From the NCBI GenBank assembly GCA_024398595.1, contig JAKSIX010000003.1, positions 1 to 64,000 of the forward strand: a stretch of DNA of 64,000 nt, in the 5' to 3' direction. The DNA comes from Bacteroidaceae bacterium. Its GTDB lineage: Bacteria; Bacteroidota; Bacteroidia; Bacteroidales; Bacteroidaceae. Positions 8,691 to 16,903 of this stretch are shown here, piece by piece. The notes beneath the pieces are model-generated. The model saw only the letters and a list, made by a program, of their open reading frames with translations, had not been told where the DNA came from and ran no database searches. The number at the start of each line of letters is the position of its first letter. Within the stretch, counting starts at the first letter, position 1. Made by a program: the position numbers and the translations under genes.

Positions 8691-9255
8691 TTTTGAGGAA
8701 ATTGGTTATTGTGGAGTACGCTTTCTGGCAGGCCAGCTGCATATCATCGTTTATAATCGTAATATCGAACCGGGGGGCGTATTCAATTTCATAATTGGCT
8801 TTCGCCACTCGTTTTTCAATCATTTCGACCGAATCTGTACCGCGTTTTATGAGCCGTCTGCGCAATTCCTCAACTGAGGGCGGCATGATGAATACAGACA
8901 AAGCCCTGTCTGCAAAAAAATTTTTGATATTGCATCCCCCTTCCACGTCAACATCGAAAACCACGTTGAATCCGGCGGCAAGACGGCTCTCCACCTGCTC
9001 CTTCAGCGTGCCGTAGAAACATCCTTGATACACCTCTTCATATTCCAGAAACTCGCCGGCGGCTATGCGGCGGCGAAATTCGTCCTCAGTTATGAAGATG
9101 TATTCCACTCCGTCGCGTTCCGTGCCGCGCGGTTGTCTGCTGGTGGCTGATACGGAGAATGTGAGCTTAAGCTCCGGGTGGGACAGCAGTGAATTGACGA
9201 TAGTTGACTTGCCTGAGCCTGACGGGGCTGAGAATATGAGACATTTTCCTGCCAT
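8683..9255 (-). CDS. gmk: Guanylate kinase
   Basis: 190-residue kinase converting GMP to GDP. The P-loop APSGSGKST lies near residues 10-18, followed by TSRQPRGTERDGVEYIFI (GMP-binding) and EVYQGCFYGT. The ending has the usual lid and DFDITIINDD region. It lies 10 bases downstream of yicC and overlaps nadD, a frequent Bacteroidota arrangement. Confidence 0.96.
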   Translation of the reverse strand: MAGKCLIFSAPSGSGKSTIVNSLLSHPELKLTFSVSATSRQPRGTERDGVEYIFITEDEFRRRIAAGEFLEYEEVYQGCFYGTLKEQVESRLAAGFNVVFDVDVEGGCNIKNFFADRALSVFIMPPSVEELRRRLIKRGTDSVEMIEKRVAKANYEIEYAPRFDITIINDDMQLACQKAYSTITNFLKNE

Positions 9256-9265
9256 GGACTTTTGA

Positions 9266-10141
9266 TTACATTACGTTGAGTACCTGTTCCTTGATTTGCT
9301 CCAGTTCGTCTTTCATGCGGACTACGATTATCTGCATTTCGGCCTGATTGCTCTTGCTGCCGAGAGTATTGATTTCACGCCCCATTTCCTGTGCTATGAA
9401 ACCCAGTTTCTTGCCCTGTCCGTGTCCGCTCTCAAGTGTTTCTATGAAGTAGTCCAGGTGATTGGTAAGACGCTGTTTCTCCTCACTTATGTCCAGCTTC
9501 TCTATGTAGTAGATAAGTTCCTGTTCAAAACGGTTCTTGTCGTAGTCCTGACCGACCGTCTTCTGCAGATTCTCACGCATACGCTCCTTTATCTTCTCAA
9601 CACGTTCCTTCTCAAACGGCTCTACTGAGTCGAGCAGGTGGCGGATATTGTCTGTTTTCTCGCGGAACTTGACTTCCAGTGCCTTGCCTTCCTGCGTGCG
9701 GAAATCCATCAGCTGGTTTATGGCCTGATCTGTGGCATTGCTTGCGGCTTCCCACAGGTTGTCAGAAAACATATCCTGACTTTCCTGCGAAATGACATCC
9801 GGCAGTCTGAGAAGCGTCTGAAACCAGTCTGATGGAAGTGCTATTCCCTGTTTGTCGGATATTCCGCGTATCTGACTGACATAGCATTCAAGGGCTTCGG
9901 TGTTGATGCGTCCGGATGTGTTTCCGCCGTGATTCTCCAGTGACAATGAAAAATCGCACTTGCCGCGTTCCAGTGTAAGGGAAATTCTGGAACGTATGTC
10001 AAGGTCTTTTTCCCTGAACACCGGGGCAATTCTGGTGGAAATGTCCATAGATTTGCTGTTGAGCGATTTTATCTCCGCAGTAATGCTGAAAGTTCCTGTC
10101 TCTACTGTGCATTTGCCGTAGCCTGTCATTGATTGTATCAT
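9266..10141 (-). CDS. yicC: YicC-family endoribonuclease
   Basis: 291-residue protein with the YicC N-terminal domain (MIQSMTGYGKCTVETGTFSI, then EIKSLNSKSMDISTRIAP) and the C-terminal DUF1732 domain (LGSKSNQAEMQIIVVRMKDE). YicC proteins have been described as RNA-cleaving proteins in E. coli; the role here is inferred from family. First gene of yicC-gmk-nadD, with a TACTTTTG box 28 bases before the start. Confidence 0.93.
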   Translation of the reverse strand: MIQSMTGYGKCTVETGTFSITAEIKSLNSKSMDISTRIAPVFREKDLDIRSRISLTLERGKCDFSLSLENHGGNTSGRINTEALECYVSQIRGISDKQGIALPSDWFQTLLRLPDVISQESQDMFSDNLWEAASNATDQAINQLMDFRTQEGKALEVKFREKTDNIRHLLDSVEPFEKERVEKIKERMRENLQKTVGQDYDKNRFEQELIYYIEKLDISEEKQRLTNHLDYFIETLESGHGQGKKLGFIAQEMGREINTLGSKSNQAEMQIIVVRMKDELEQIKEQVLNVM

Positions 10142-10168
10142 CTTTCCGAAGATTCTTATATGCTGTCA

Positions 10169-10176
10169 CAAAAGTA
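10169..10176 (-). promoter_or_regulatory. -7 box of the yicC-gmk-nadD operon
   Basis: Minus-strand TACTTTTG matches the TAnnTTTG consensus. It is divergent from the tsaB box 23 bases away. No TTTG at the ideal -33 distance is evident. Confidence 0.6.
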
Positions 10177-10198
10177 CGTTTTTTCGGGAATATTTCTG

Positions 10199-10206
10199 TA
10201 TTTTTG
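10199..10206 (+). promoter_or_regulatory. -7 box of the tsaB-rseP operon
   Basis: Plus-strand TATTTTTG matches TAnnTTTG, 26 bases before the tsaB start codon. It probably drives the seven-gene operon up to rseP. Confidence 0.6.
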
Positions 10207-10232
10207 CTGTGGTATGACGGATTGCGGAAATA

Positions 10233-10922
10233 ATGGGTTGTATTTTGCATATAGAGTCGGCGACTGACGGTTGTTCGGTTGCAGTGAGTGAGGAAGGCCA
10301 GTTGCTTTTCCATAAGGAAGACCATACTGAGCATAACAATGCCGTTACGCTTGGGGTTTTTGTGGATGAGGCACTGTCTCTCATAGACAGCCGTGGGCTT
10401 GAAATGACGGCCGTGGCAGTAAGCGAGGGCCCCGGCTCCTACACCGGTCTGCGTATAGGTGTCTCAATGGCTAAGGGTATTTGCTACTCCAGAAATGCCG
10501 GACTGATAGCGGTTCCTACGCTGAAGCTGTTGTGTGTGCCTTTGCTGCTGAATGAAGAGTTGCCGGACGATGCACTGCTATGCCCTATGATAGACGCGCG
10601 CCGGATGGAGGTCTATTCCGCCATATATGACCGTGGGCTTGCTGTTGTACGCGAAACCAGAGCTGATATTGTAGATGAGAACACATACAGACTGTACCTC
10701 GATTCCCATGTGGTCTATTTCCTCGGCAATGGCTCAGGCAAGTGCAGACAAAGCATAGCTCATCCCAATGCGCGTTTTGTGGAGGATTGCAGGCCTTTGG
10801 CCAGATGGATGTTCCCGTTGGCAGAGCGGTCGGTTTCGGATGGCGTATATGCCGATGTGGCCTATTTTGAACCGTTTTATCTGAAAGACTTTATAGCAGT
10901 AAAACCTAAAAGACTCATTTGA
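10233..10922 (+). CDS. tsaB: tRNA threonylcarbamoyladenosine synthesis protein TsaB
   Basis: 229-residue ASKHA-fold protein that, with TsaD and TsaE, places threonylcarbamoyl on A37 of ANN-reading tRNAs. Typical blocks are ILHIESATDGCSVAVSE at the N-terminus, ITAVAVSEGPGSYTGLRIG-like sequence (AVAVSEGPGSYTGLRIGVSM) near residue 60, and PMIDARRMEVYSAIYD. Length fits. First gene of a packed operon; its stop overlaps the next start (TGATG). Confidence 0.95.
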   Translation: MGCILHIESATDGCSVAVSEEGQLLFHKEDHTEHNNAVTLGVFVDEALSLIDSRGLEMTAVAVSEGPGSYTGLRIGVSMAKGICYSRNAGLIAVPTLKLLCVPLLLNEELPDDALLCPMIDARRMEVYSAIYDRGLAVVRETRADIVDENTYRLYLDSHVVYFLGNGSGKCRQSIAHPNARFVEDCRPLARWMFPLAERSVSDGVYADVAYFEPFYLKDFIAVKPKRLI

Positions 10923-11536
10923 TGGAATATAATACGCAACGCGAGCATTTGCCCATGCCGGAATATGGCAGGTCTGTGCAGGAAATGGTGAATCATGCGC
11001 TTGATATAGAAGACAGGTCTGAGAGACAGCGTTGTGCTGAGACTATAATCAGCATTATGCAGGGCATGTTCCCGACGTTGAAGGATGTGGATGATTTCCA
11101 GGCAAAGCTGTGGGATCATCTGGCATATATGTCAGACTATCGTCTTGATGTGGATTATCCTTATCCTGTGACGAAAATCGATGTGGATAAGCAGAAACCG
11201 GATGGAATAGGATATTCCAAGGGAGAGGTCAGATACCGTCATTACGGTCGCATAATTCCTGAATTGATAGAGAAGGCCGTGTCGATGGAGAATGGGCCTG
11301 AACGCAGTCTGTTGGTCAAGCTGATTGTGATGCAGATGAGAAAGGACCTTGTTATCTGGAATAAGGAAATGAATACCGATGACAGAATCCGTGAGGATTT
11401 GAACTGTCTTTCAAAAGGGGTGTTACAGGCGGATGATGAGGCATTGAATGCCGATTTGTCCAGAAATATGGCATTGCAGGGTCCGCAAAGGTTGCAGAGA
11501 CAGTTCCAGAGGAAAAAAAACCGCAAAAGGTACTGA
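10922..11536 (+). CDS. DUF4290 family protein
   Basis: 204-residue protein of unknown function. It opens with MEYNTQREHLPMPEYGRSVQ and contains DVDYPYPVTKI, both recognisable from the Bacteroidota-specific DUF4290 family. It is acidic in the first half and ends with a strongly basic tail (QRLQRQFQRKKNRKRY), which could bind nucleic acid; that is inference. The ATG at 10922 overlaps the tsaB stop; murA follows after 3 bases. No signal peptide or membrane segment. Confidence 0.85.
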   Translation: MEYNTQREHLPMPEYGRSVQEMVNHALDIEDRSERQRCAETIISIMQGMFPTLKDVDDFQAKLWDHLAYMSDYRLDVDYPYPVTKIDVDKQKPDGIGYSKGEVRYRHYGRIIPELIEKAVSMENGPERSLLVKLIVMQMRKDLVIWNKEMNTDDRIREDLNCLSKGVLQADDEALNADLSRNMALQGPQRLQRQFQRKKNRKRY

Positions 11537-11539
11537 TAA

Positions 11540-12850
11540 ATGTCATCATTCATCATTGAGGGCGGACATCGGCTGAAGGGTGAGATTGTCCCGCAGGGTG
11601 CCAAGAATGAGGTCCTGCAGATTCTCTGTGCGGTGTTGCTTACCGATGAGGAGGTTATCGTACGCAACGTGCCGGATATATTGGATGTGCGCAACCTGCT
11701 TGACCTGTTGGTATCGCTCGGCGTGACGGTGCGTGCCTGTGCTCCAGGTGAATGGAGTCTCAAGGCGGAAAAGATTGATATGGATTTTGCACTGAGCGGT
11801 GAGATGGTAAGAAAGAGCGCAGCCCTGAGGGGTTCGGTGATGCTGCTCGGACCGTTGCTTGGCAGAACGGGGCGTACTGTAGTGAGCAAACCGGGTGGCG
11901 ATAGGATAGGCAGACGCCGTATTGACACGCATATCAATGGCCTGAAGGCTCTCGGAGCGTCTTTTGTGCCCAATGAGGAGAAGGAATGCTATGAACTGTA
12001 TGCCGATAAGTTGAGGGGATGCTATATGCTGCTTGACGAGGCATCGGTTACGGGGACGGCAAACATTGTCATGGCATCTGTGCTGGCAGAGGGAGAAACG
12101 ACCATTTACAATGCTGCGTGTGAGCCGTACGTGCAGCAGCTCTGCCGTATGCTTGACAGTATGGGGGCGCAGATTAGCGGTATTGGAAGCAACCTGCTGA
12201 AAATCACTGGTGTGAATCATCTTCACGGCACTACGCACACTATATTGCCGGATATGATAGAGGTCGGCAGTTTCATAGGGATGGCGGCTATGACCTCAAG
12301 CGAACTTACGATAAAGGGTGTCTCGTATGATAATCTTGGAATTATTCCTGACAGTTTCCGTCGTCTTGGCATAAGCCTTGAGAGGAAGGGCGATGATATA
12401 TTTGTGCCTGCACAGGAACATTACCAGATTGAATCTTTCATTGACGGGTCCATAATGACATTGGCCGATGCACCATGGCCGGGACTGACTCCGGACTTGC
12501 TCAGTGTGCTGCTTGTCACCGCAACTCAGGCAAAGGGCAGTGTACTGATTCATCAGAAGATGTTCGAGAGTCGTCTGTTCTTTGTGGATAATCTGATTGA
12601 TATGGGTGCTCAGGTCATCCTGTGTGATCCGCACAGGGTCGTTGTAATCGGACATGACAAGGGTATTATGTTGCGGGGACGTAAGATGTCATCGCCGGAT
12701 ATCCGTGCCGGTATCGCCATGCTGATTGCCGCAATGAGTGCGGAGGGTATCAGCAGGATAGACAATATTGACCAGATTGACAGGGGATACCAGAATATTG
12801 ACCTGCGTCTCAATGCTTTGGGAGCCAATATCATTCGTGAAAGCAAATGA
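11540..12850 (+). CDS. murA: UDP-N-acetylglucosamine 1-carboxyvinyltransferase
   Basis: 436-residue MurA, first committed step of peptidoglycan synthesis: enolpyruvyl transfer from PEP to UDP-GlcNAc. The family blocks GAKNEVLQILCAVLLTDE (about 20-37), RGSVMLLGPLLGR and PDLLSVLLVTATQAKGS are present. The loop that carries the fosfomycin-reactive Cys in E. coli (PGGC) reads PGGDRIG here, with Asp121 at the Cys position. Asp at this site is known to keep activity and confer fosfomycin insensitivity in other bacteria. Third in the tsaB operon; overlaps rimM by 4 bases. Confidence 0.96.
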   Translation: MSSFIIEGGHRLKGEIVPQGAKNEVLQILCAVLLTDEEVIVRNVPDILDVRNLLDLLVSLGVTVRACAPGEWSLKAEKIDMDFALSGEMVRKSAALRGSVMLLGPLLGRTGRTVVSKPGGDRIGRRRIDTHINGLKALGASFVPNEEKECYELYADKLRGCYMLLDEASVTGTANIVMASVLAEGETTIYNAACEPYVQQLCRMLDSMGAQISGIGSNLLKITGVNHLHGTTHTILPDMIEVGSFIGMAAMTSSELTIKGVSYDNLGIIPDSFRRLGISLERKGDDIFVPAQEHYQIESFIDGSIMTLADAPWPGLTPDLLSVLLVTATQAKGSVLIHQKMFESRLFFVDNLIDMGAQVILCDPHRVVVIGHDKGIMLRGRKMSSPDIRAGIAMLIAAMSAEGISRIDNIDQIDRGYQNIDLRLNALGANIIRESK

Positions 12851-13371
12851 TAAGTTTTGATGAAGTCTCAAAATGCGGTACGGTACTCCACTCACATGGT
12901 ACTGAGGGAGAACTGGTGATTCCTGTATCGCATGATATGATAAAGGACAGCGGTATGCGGTTCATTGTAGTGGAGATGGACGGAATACTCGTTCCTTTCC
13001 ATATTACCGGGGTGCGGACGCGCGGGGCATCATCGTCAATAGTCAGGCTGGAGGGAATTGATACGATGGAGAAGGCTGATATGCTCAGGGGCAGGAAGGT
13101 GTGGCTGCTGAAAGAATATCTCCGGAATCTGGAGGATTCAGGAAAGGTTCCTTTTGATATGTTTGTCGGAATGTATGCGGTGGATAGGAAAAAGGGAAGG
13201 CTGGGAGAGATAACCGACATTGATGACTCGACTCCGAATGTGCTTATGAAAGTGTCTGCTGCAGACGGACGGGAAATGATTCTGCCGGCTTGTGATGAGT
13301 TTATAAGGAATGTGAGTGTCCGTAGGGGTATTGTCAGTCTTGACTTGCCTGACGGACTTACTGAGATATAG
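12847..13371 (+). CDS. rimM: Ribosome maturation factor RimM
   Basis: 174-residue 30S assembly factor that binds S19 and assists 16S rRNA processing. The N-terminal beta-barrel begins EVSKCGTVLHSHGTEGELVI, the family's GxxxxxHGxxGEL pattern, and the PRC-barrel-like C-terminal half includes DMFVGMYAVD and EMILPACDEFIRNV. Length is standard. Start overlaps the murA stop (ATGA). Confidence 0.94.
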   Translation: MISFDEVSKCGTVLHSHGTEGELVIPVSHDMIKDSGMRFIVVEMDGILVPFHITGVRTRGASSSIVRLEGIDTMEKADMLRGRKVWLLKEYLRNLEDSGKVPFDMFVGMYAVDRKKGRLGEITDIDDSTPNVLMKVSAADGREMILPACDEFIRNVSVRRGIVSLDLPDGLTEI

Positions 13372-13377
13372 TACGTT

Positions 13378-14259
13378 ATGGATAGTCTGAATCGCAAAAG
13401 AAAGAAGGTCGCCAAGCAGAGTTCCAAGCAGAAGCGGGCTCACAGGTTCCGTATGCAGGTAACAGATGAGGATGAGCTGAGGGAACTTGGTTCTGTCAGA
13501 TTCTCCAAGCCCGTTTTCACACTGTCTGTCATCCTGCTTGTGTTCGTGCTTGTGATAGCGGTATCATCGGTGTTACTGTATCGTCAGCTGCCGTTCTATA
13601 GGTACGATGTTGAGAAAGATTATCTTGTACGTCAGCGGATGGTGGATGATATGTTGCGTTTGGATTCTCTGGACGATGTGCTTTCCATACAGCAGGCGTA
13701 TGTCAGGAATATGCAGGATGTATTCCTTGGCAGGAAGAGCGTTGATTCCGTTCCTTCTCTGGACACCCTGATGACATTCGGAAGCCGTAGTCTGGAAGAA
13801 CGTTCCGATGTGGAGGATGCATTTGTGGCAGAGTTTGAGGAGCAGGAAAAATATAACGTCACATCGGCTACAATGGTAAGTATATTGCAGAGCCGGAATC
13901 TGTTCCGCCCTACGACAGGTATGGTGTCCGAACCGTACAATACGCAGAAAAGACATTACGGCGTGGATATTGTTGCAAATCCGAATGAGAGTGTGGTGGC
14001 TGTGACTGACGGGACTGTATTGATGAGCAACTATACAGCTGAGGACGGATATATGATATGTGTGTATCATGCGGGGGATATGATATCTGTATATAAACAA
14101 TGCAGTTCGCTGTTGAAGAAAGTTGGCGACAAGGTAAGGGCCGGTGACGTTATTGCACTGGTGGGTACTGTCAACAGCACGTATTCCAACCCGCATCTGC
14201 ATTTTGAATTATGGTATGAGGGTCAGTCTCTGGATCCGCAAAAATATATAGTGTTCTAG
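13378..14259 (+). CDS. Membrane-anchored M23-family peptidase homologue
   Basis: 293-residue protein with a basic cytoplasmic N-terminus (residues 1-40, rich in Lys/Arg), one membrane segment at about 42-65 (FTLSVILLVFVLVIAVSSVL), a linker and a C-terminal M23 (LytM-like) domain from about residue 200. The zinc-ligand motifs HYGVD and HLHFELW are intact. The mid-domain catalytic His, usually in a VYKH or YAH context, is replaced: the sequence reads VYKQCSS with Gln241. It may therefore be inactive and act as a regulator of cell-wall hydrolases, as degenerate LytM proteins do; that is inference. Part of the tsaB-rseP operon; dxr overlaps by one base. Confidence 0.88.
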   Translation: MDSLNRKRKKVAKQSSKQKRAHRFRMQVTDEDELRELGSVRFSKPVFTLSVILLVFVLVIAVSSVLLYRQLPFYRYDVEKDYLVRQRMVDDMLRLDSLDDVLSIQQAYVRNMQDVFLGRKSVDSVPSLDTLMTFGSRSLEERSDVEDAFVAEFEEQEKYNVTSATMVSILQSRNLFRPTTGMVSEPYNTQKRHYGVDIVANPNESVVAVTDGTVLMSNYTAEDGYMICVYHAGDMISVYKQCSSLLKKVGDKVRAGDVIALVGTVNSTYSNPHLHFELWYEGQSLDPQKYIVF

Positions 14260-15407
14260 TGAAGAGAGAGATAGCGATAATGGGCTCTACGGGCTCAATA
14301 GGAAGTCAGGCTCTTGATATTGTGGAGGCACATCCTGACTTGTACGGGGTGTATGCACTGACGGCGAACAATAATGTTGGAAAATTAGTATCGCAGGCCC
14401 GTAAATTCAGGCCGGAGGTTGTGGTCATAGCTAATGAGGCTCATTATGACGAAGTCCGGACGGAGCTTGCGGATTTGCCGGTTAAGGTTTATGCCGGTGC
14501 CGATTCCATCTGTCAGGTGGTAACGGCTTCTCCGATTGATGTGGTCTTGTCATCGTTGGTAGGATTTGCCGGGCTGAAGCCGACGATTGAAGCAATAAAA
14601 GCCGGCAAGGCGGTGGCTTTGGCCAACAAAGAGACACTGGTCGTGGCCGGTGAGCTTGTGACATCGCTTGCCAATCAGTACAAAGTGCCGATAGTGCCTG
14701 TCGATTCAGAGCATTCCGCTATATTCCAGTGTCTGCAGGGAGAGCTGATGAATCCCGTAGAGAAAATTATCCTCACAGCTTCGGGAGGACCGTTCCGCAA
14801 ACTCTCCATGGAACAGCTTGCATCTGTAACCAAGAATCAGGCTCTGAAGCATCCGAACTGGGATATGGGGGCAAAGGTCACGATTGACTCCGCTTCGATG
14901 ATGAACAAGGGCTTTGAAGTCATTGAGGCAAAATGGCTTTTCGGTGTGTCGTATGACAGGATTGAGGTGGTGGTTCATCCGCAGTCTGTGGTTCATTCCA
15001 TGGTACAGTATGCGGACGGTTCGGTCAAGGCCCAGCTTGGTGCACCTGATATGCATCTGCCCATACAGTATGCGTTGGCATACCCGAACCGTTTGAAATC
15101 GGATTTCCCCCGTGTGGATTTCACAGAACTGGGGACTTTGACATTCGAGAAGCCGGATACATCCAGATTCCGTAATCTGGCTCTGGCATATAAGGCCATC
15201 AGTGCCGGCGGCAGTATGCCTTGTGTACTGAATGCTGCAAATGAGGTCTGCGTGTCGGCCTTCCTTCACGACAGGGTTCCGTTCCTCAGAATGAGCGATA
15301 TCATAGAACGTACTATGGATACGATACCTTTTGAGAAATCACCGTCGTTTGACGATTATGTAAGAATAGATTCAGAGGCGCGTCGTCTGGCCACCTCATT
15401 ACTGTAA
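14259..15407 (+). CDS. dxr: 1-deoxy-D-xylulose 5-phosphate reductoisomerase
   Basis: 382-residue DXR, which makes 2-C-methylerythritol 4-phosphate, the committed step of the non-mevalonate pathway. NADPH-binding GSTGSIGSQALDIV is at residues 8-21; the metal/substrate motif VDSEHSAIFQCL is near 150; ASGGPFR and KVTIDSASMMNKGFEVIEA follow. The start is GTG, overlapping the stop of the M23 gene by one base. rseP follows after 14 bases, a widespread dxr-rseP pairing. Confidence 0.96.
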   Translation: MKREIAIMGSTGSIGSQALDIVEAHPDLYGVYALTANNNVGKLVSQARKFRPEVVVIANEAHYDEVRTELADLPVKVYAGADSICQVVTASPIDVVLSSLVGFAGLKPTIEAIKAGKAVALANKETLVVAGELVTSLANQYKVPIVPVDSEHSAIFQCLQGELMNPVEKIILTASGGPFRKLSMEQLASVTKNQALKHPNWDMGAKVTIDSASMMNKGFEVIEAKWLFGVSYDRIEVVVHPQSVVHSMVQYADGSVKAQLGAPDMHLPIQYALAYPNRLKSDFPRVDFTELGTLTFEKPDTSRFRNLALAYKAISAGGSMPCVLNAANEVCVSAFLHDRVPFLRMSDIIERTMDTIPFEKSPSFDDYVRIDSEARRLATSLL

Positions 15408-15421
15408 ATAAAACGATAGCT

Positions 15422-16903
15422 ATGTCACCTTTTTGGATACGTCTTATTCAGCTTATATTGTCACTCACAATTCTTGTGGTGTTCCACGAGTTCGGCCATT
15501 TCCTGTTTTCCAGAATATTCAAGGTCCGTGTAGAGAAGTTCTATGCGTTCTTCAATCCGCAGTTCTCCCTGCTGCGGATAAAGAAAGTAAACGGCAAGAT
15601 ACGCTGCCGGTTCTTTGCTCCGAATGTTCCGGACAGTTATGAGGCGGAGAAACGCTACAATTTTGAAGGTAAGGAGGAAATTGTATATAAGCCGGTTGAC
15701 ATAGATTCATTGCCGGAGGATGACTGGCGCCGGAATCCTGAGAATACGGAGTTCGGTGTGGGCTGGGTGCCATTCGGCGGTTACTGTAAGATTGCCGGAA
15801 TGATTGACGAATCAATGGATGTCGCCTCGATGCAGCAGGAACCCAAGCCGTGGGAATTCCGTACCAAGCCTGCGTGGCAGCGACTGCTGATTATGGTCGG
15901 CGGAGTCCTGTTCAATCTGATAATGGCGTTCTTCATTTATTCGATGGTGCTTCTGAAGTGGGGTGACTCCTATATTCCGGTAGAAGCTCCTGTATATGGA
16001 TATGAGTTCAATGAATATGCACAGTCCATCGGATTCCGCAATGGCGACATAATAGTTGCGACTGATGGCCGTAAGGCTGTATCGTTCGATGCGGATCTCT
16101 ATCGTGACATAGCCAAGGCCAGTACTGTCACCGTTCTGCGTGACGGCAACAGTGTGGTGATAAATATTCCGGAGGAATTGTCTCTGTTTGACTTCACACG
16201 TGACTATCCTTTCATATCGGTATATAGCCCCATGGTGGTGGACAGCGTAGCGGCGGGGGGCGGTGCCGCTCTGGCAGGTATGCAGCCTGGGGACAGTATC
16301 GTTACAATCAACGGAAAGAATGCCTCCACATGGACTTCATTGCAGGTGACACTTGCGGAGATAGCCGCAGATGGATTCAGTTCCCACGACCTGAGCGTCG
16401 TTGTATGCAGGGAGGGGAGACCGGATACCCTTACTGTCACCTCGAATGAGAATTATCAGCTTGGAATAGTACATTTTGCAGATGAGTATTCGTACAGGGA
16501 ACTCGAATACGGTTTCTTCCAGTCAATACCTGCCGGCATTAAATATGGTTGCAAGACATTGAAGAGCTATGTTGGAGATTTCCGCTATGTGTTCACGAAG
16601 GAGGGAGCCAAATCGTTGGGCGGTTTCGGAACAATAGGAAGCATATTCCCGGCCAAATGGAACTGGCATGCGTTCTGGATTATGACGGCATTCCTGTCAA
16701 TAATTCTGGCGTTTATGAATATACTGCCGATTCCCGCACTTGATGGCGGCTATGTGCTGTTCCTGATTGTGGAGGTGGTGACGGGGCATAAGCCCGGAGA
16801 CAAGTTCCTGGAGCGTGCCAATACGGTCGGTATGATTATACTGCTTGCCCTGCTGGTTGTCGCCAATCTGAACGATGTCCTCAGGCTGTTCAATATAATG
16901 TAG
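15422..16903 (+). CDS. rseP: Site-2 intramembrane metalloprotease RseP
   Basis: 493-residue S2P-type zinc protease of the inner membrane, which cleaves membrane-bound regulators or signal peptides. Zinc motif HEFGH at residues 22-26 lies in the first membrane segment; the central region holds PDZ domains (for example around DSVAAGGGAALAGMQPGDSI), and the C-terminal membrane part has LPIPALDGGYVLF, the second active-site motif. The insert between motif and PDZ (cytoplasmic-loop side) is longer than in E. coli, usual for Bacteroidota. It overlaps the 3' end of cca by 14 bases in convergent orientation. Confidence 0.95.
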   Translation: MSPFWIRLIQLILSLTILVVFHEFGHFLFSRIFKVRVEKFYAFFNPQFSLLRIKKVNGKIRCRFFAPNVPDSYEAEKRYNFEGKEEIVYKPVDIDSLPEDDWRRNPENTEFGVGWVPFGGYCKIAGMIDESMDVASMQQEPKPWEFRTKPAWQRLLIMVGGVLFNLIMAFFIYSMVLLKWGDSYIPVEAPVYGYEFNEYAQSIGFRNGDIIVATDGRKAVSFDADLYRDIAKASTVTVLRDGNSVVINIPEELSLFDFTRDYPFISVYSPMVVDSVAAGGGAALAGMQPGDSIVTINGKNASTWTSLQVTLAEIAADGFSSHDLSVVVCREGRPDTLTVTSNENYQLGIVHFADEYSYRELEYGFFQSIPAGIKYGCKTLKSYVGDFRYVFTKEGAKSLGGFGTIGSIFPAKWNWHAFWIMTAFLSIILAFMNILPIPALDGGYVLFLIVEVVTGHKPGDKFLERANTVGMIILLALLVVANLNDVLRLFNIM

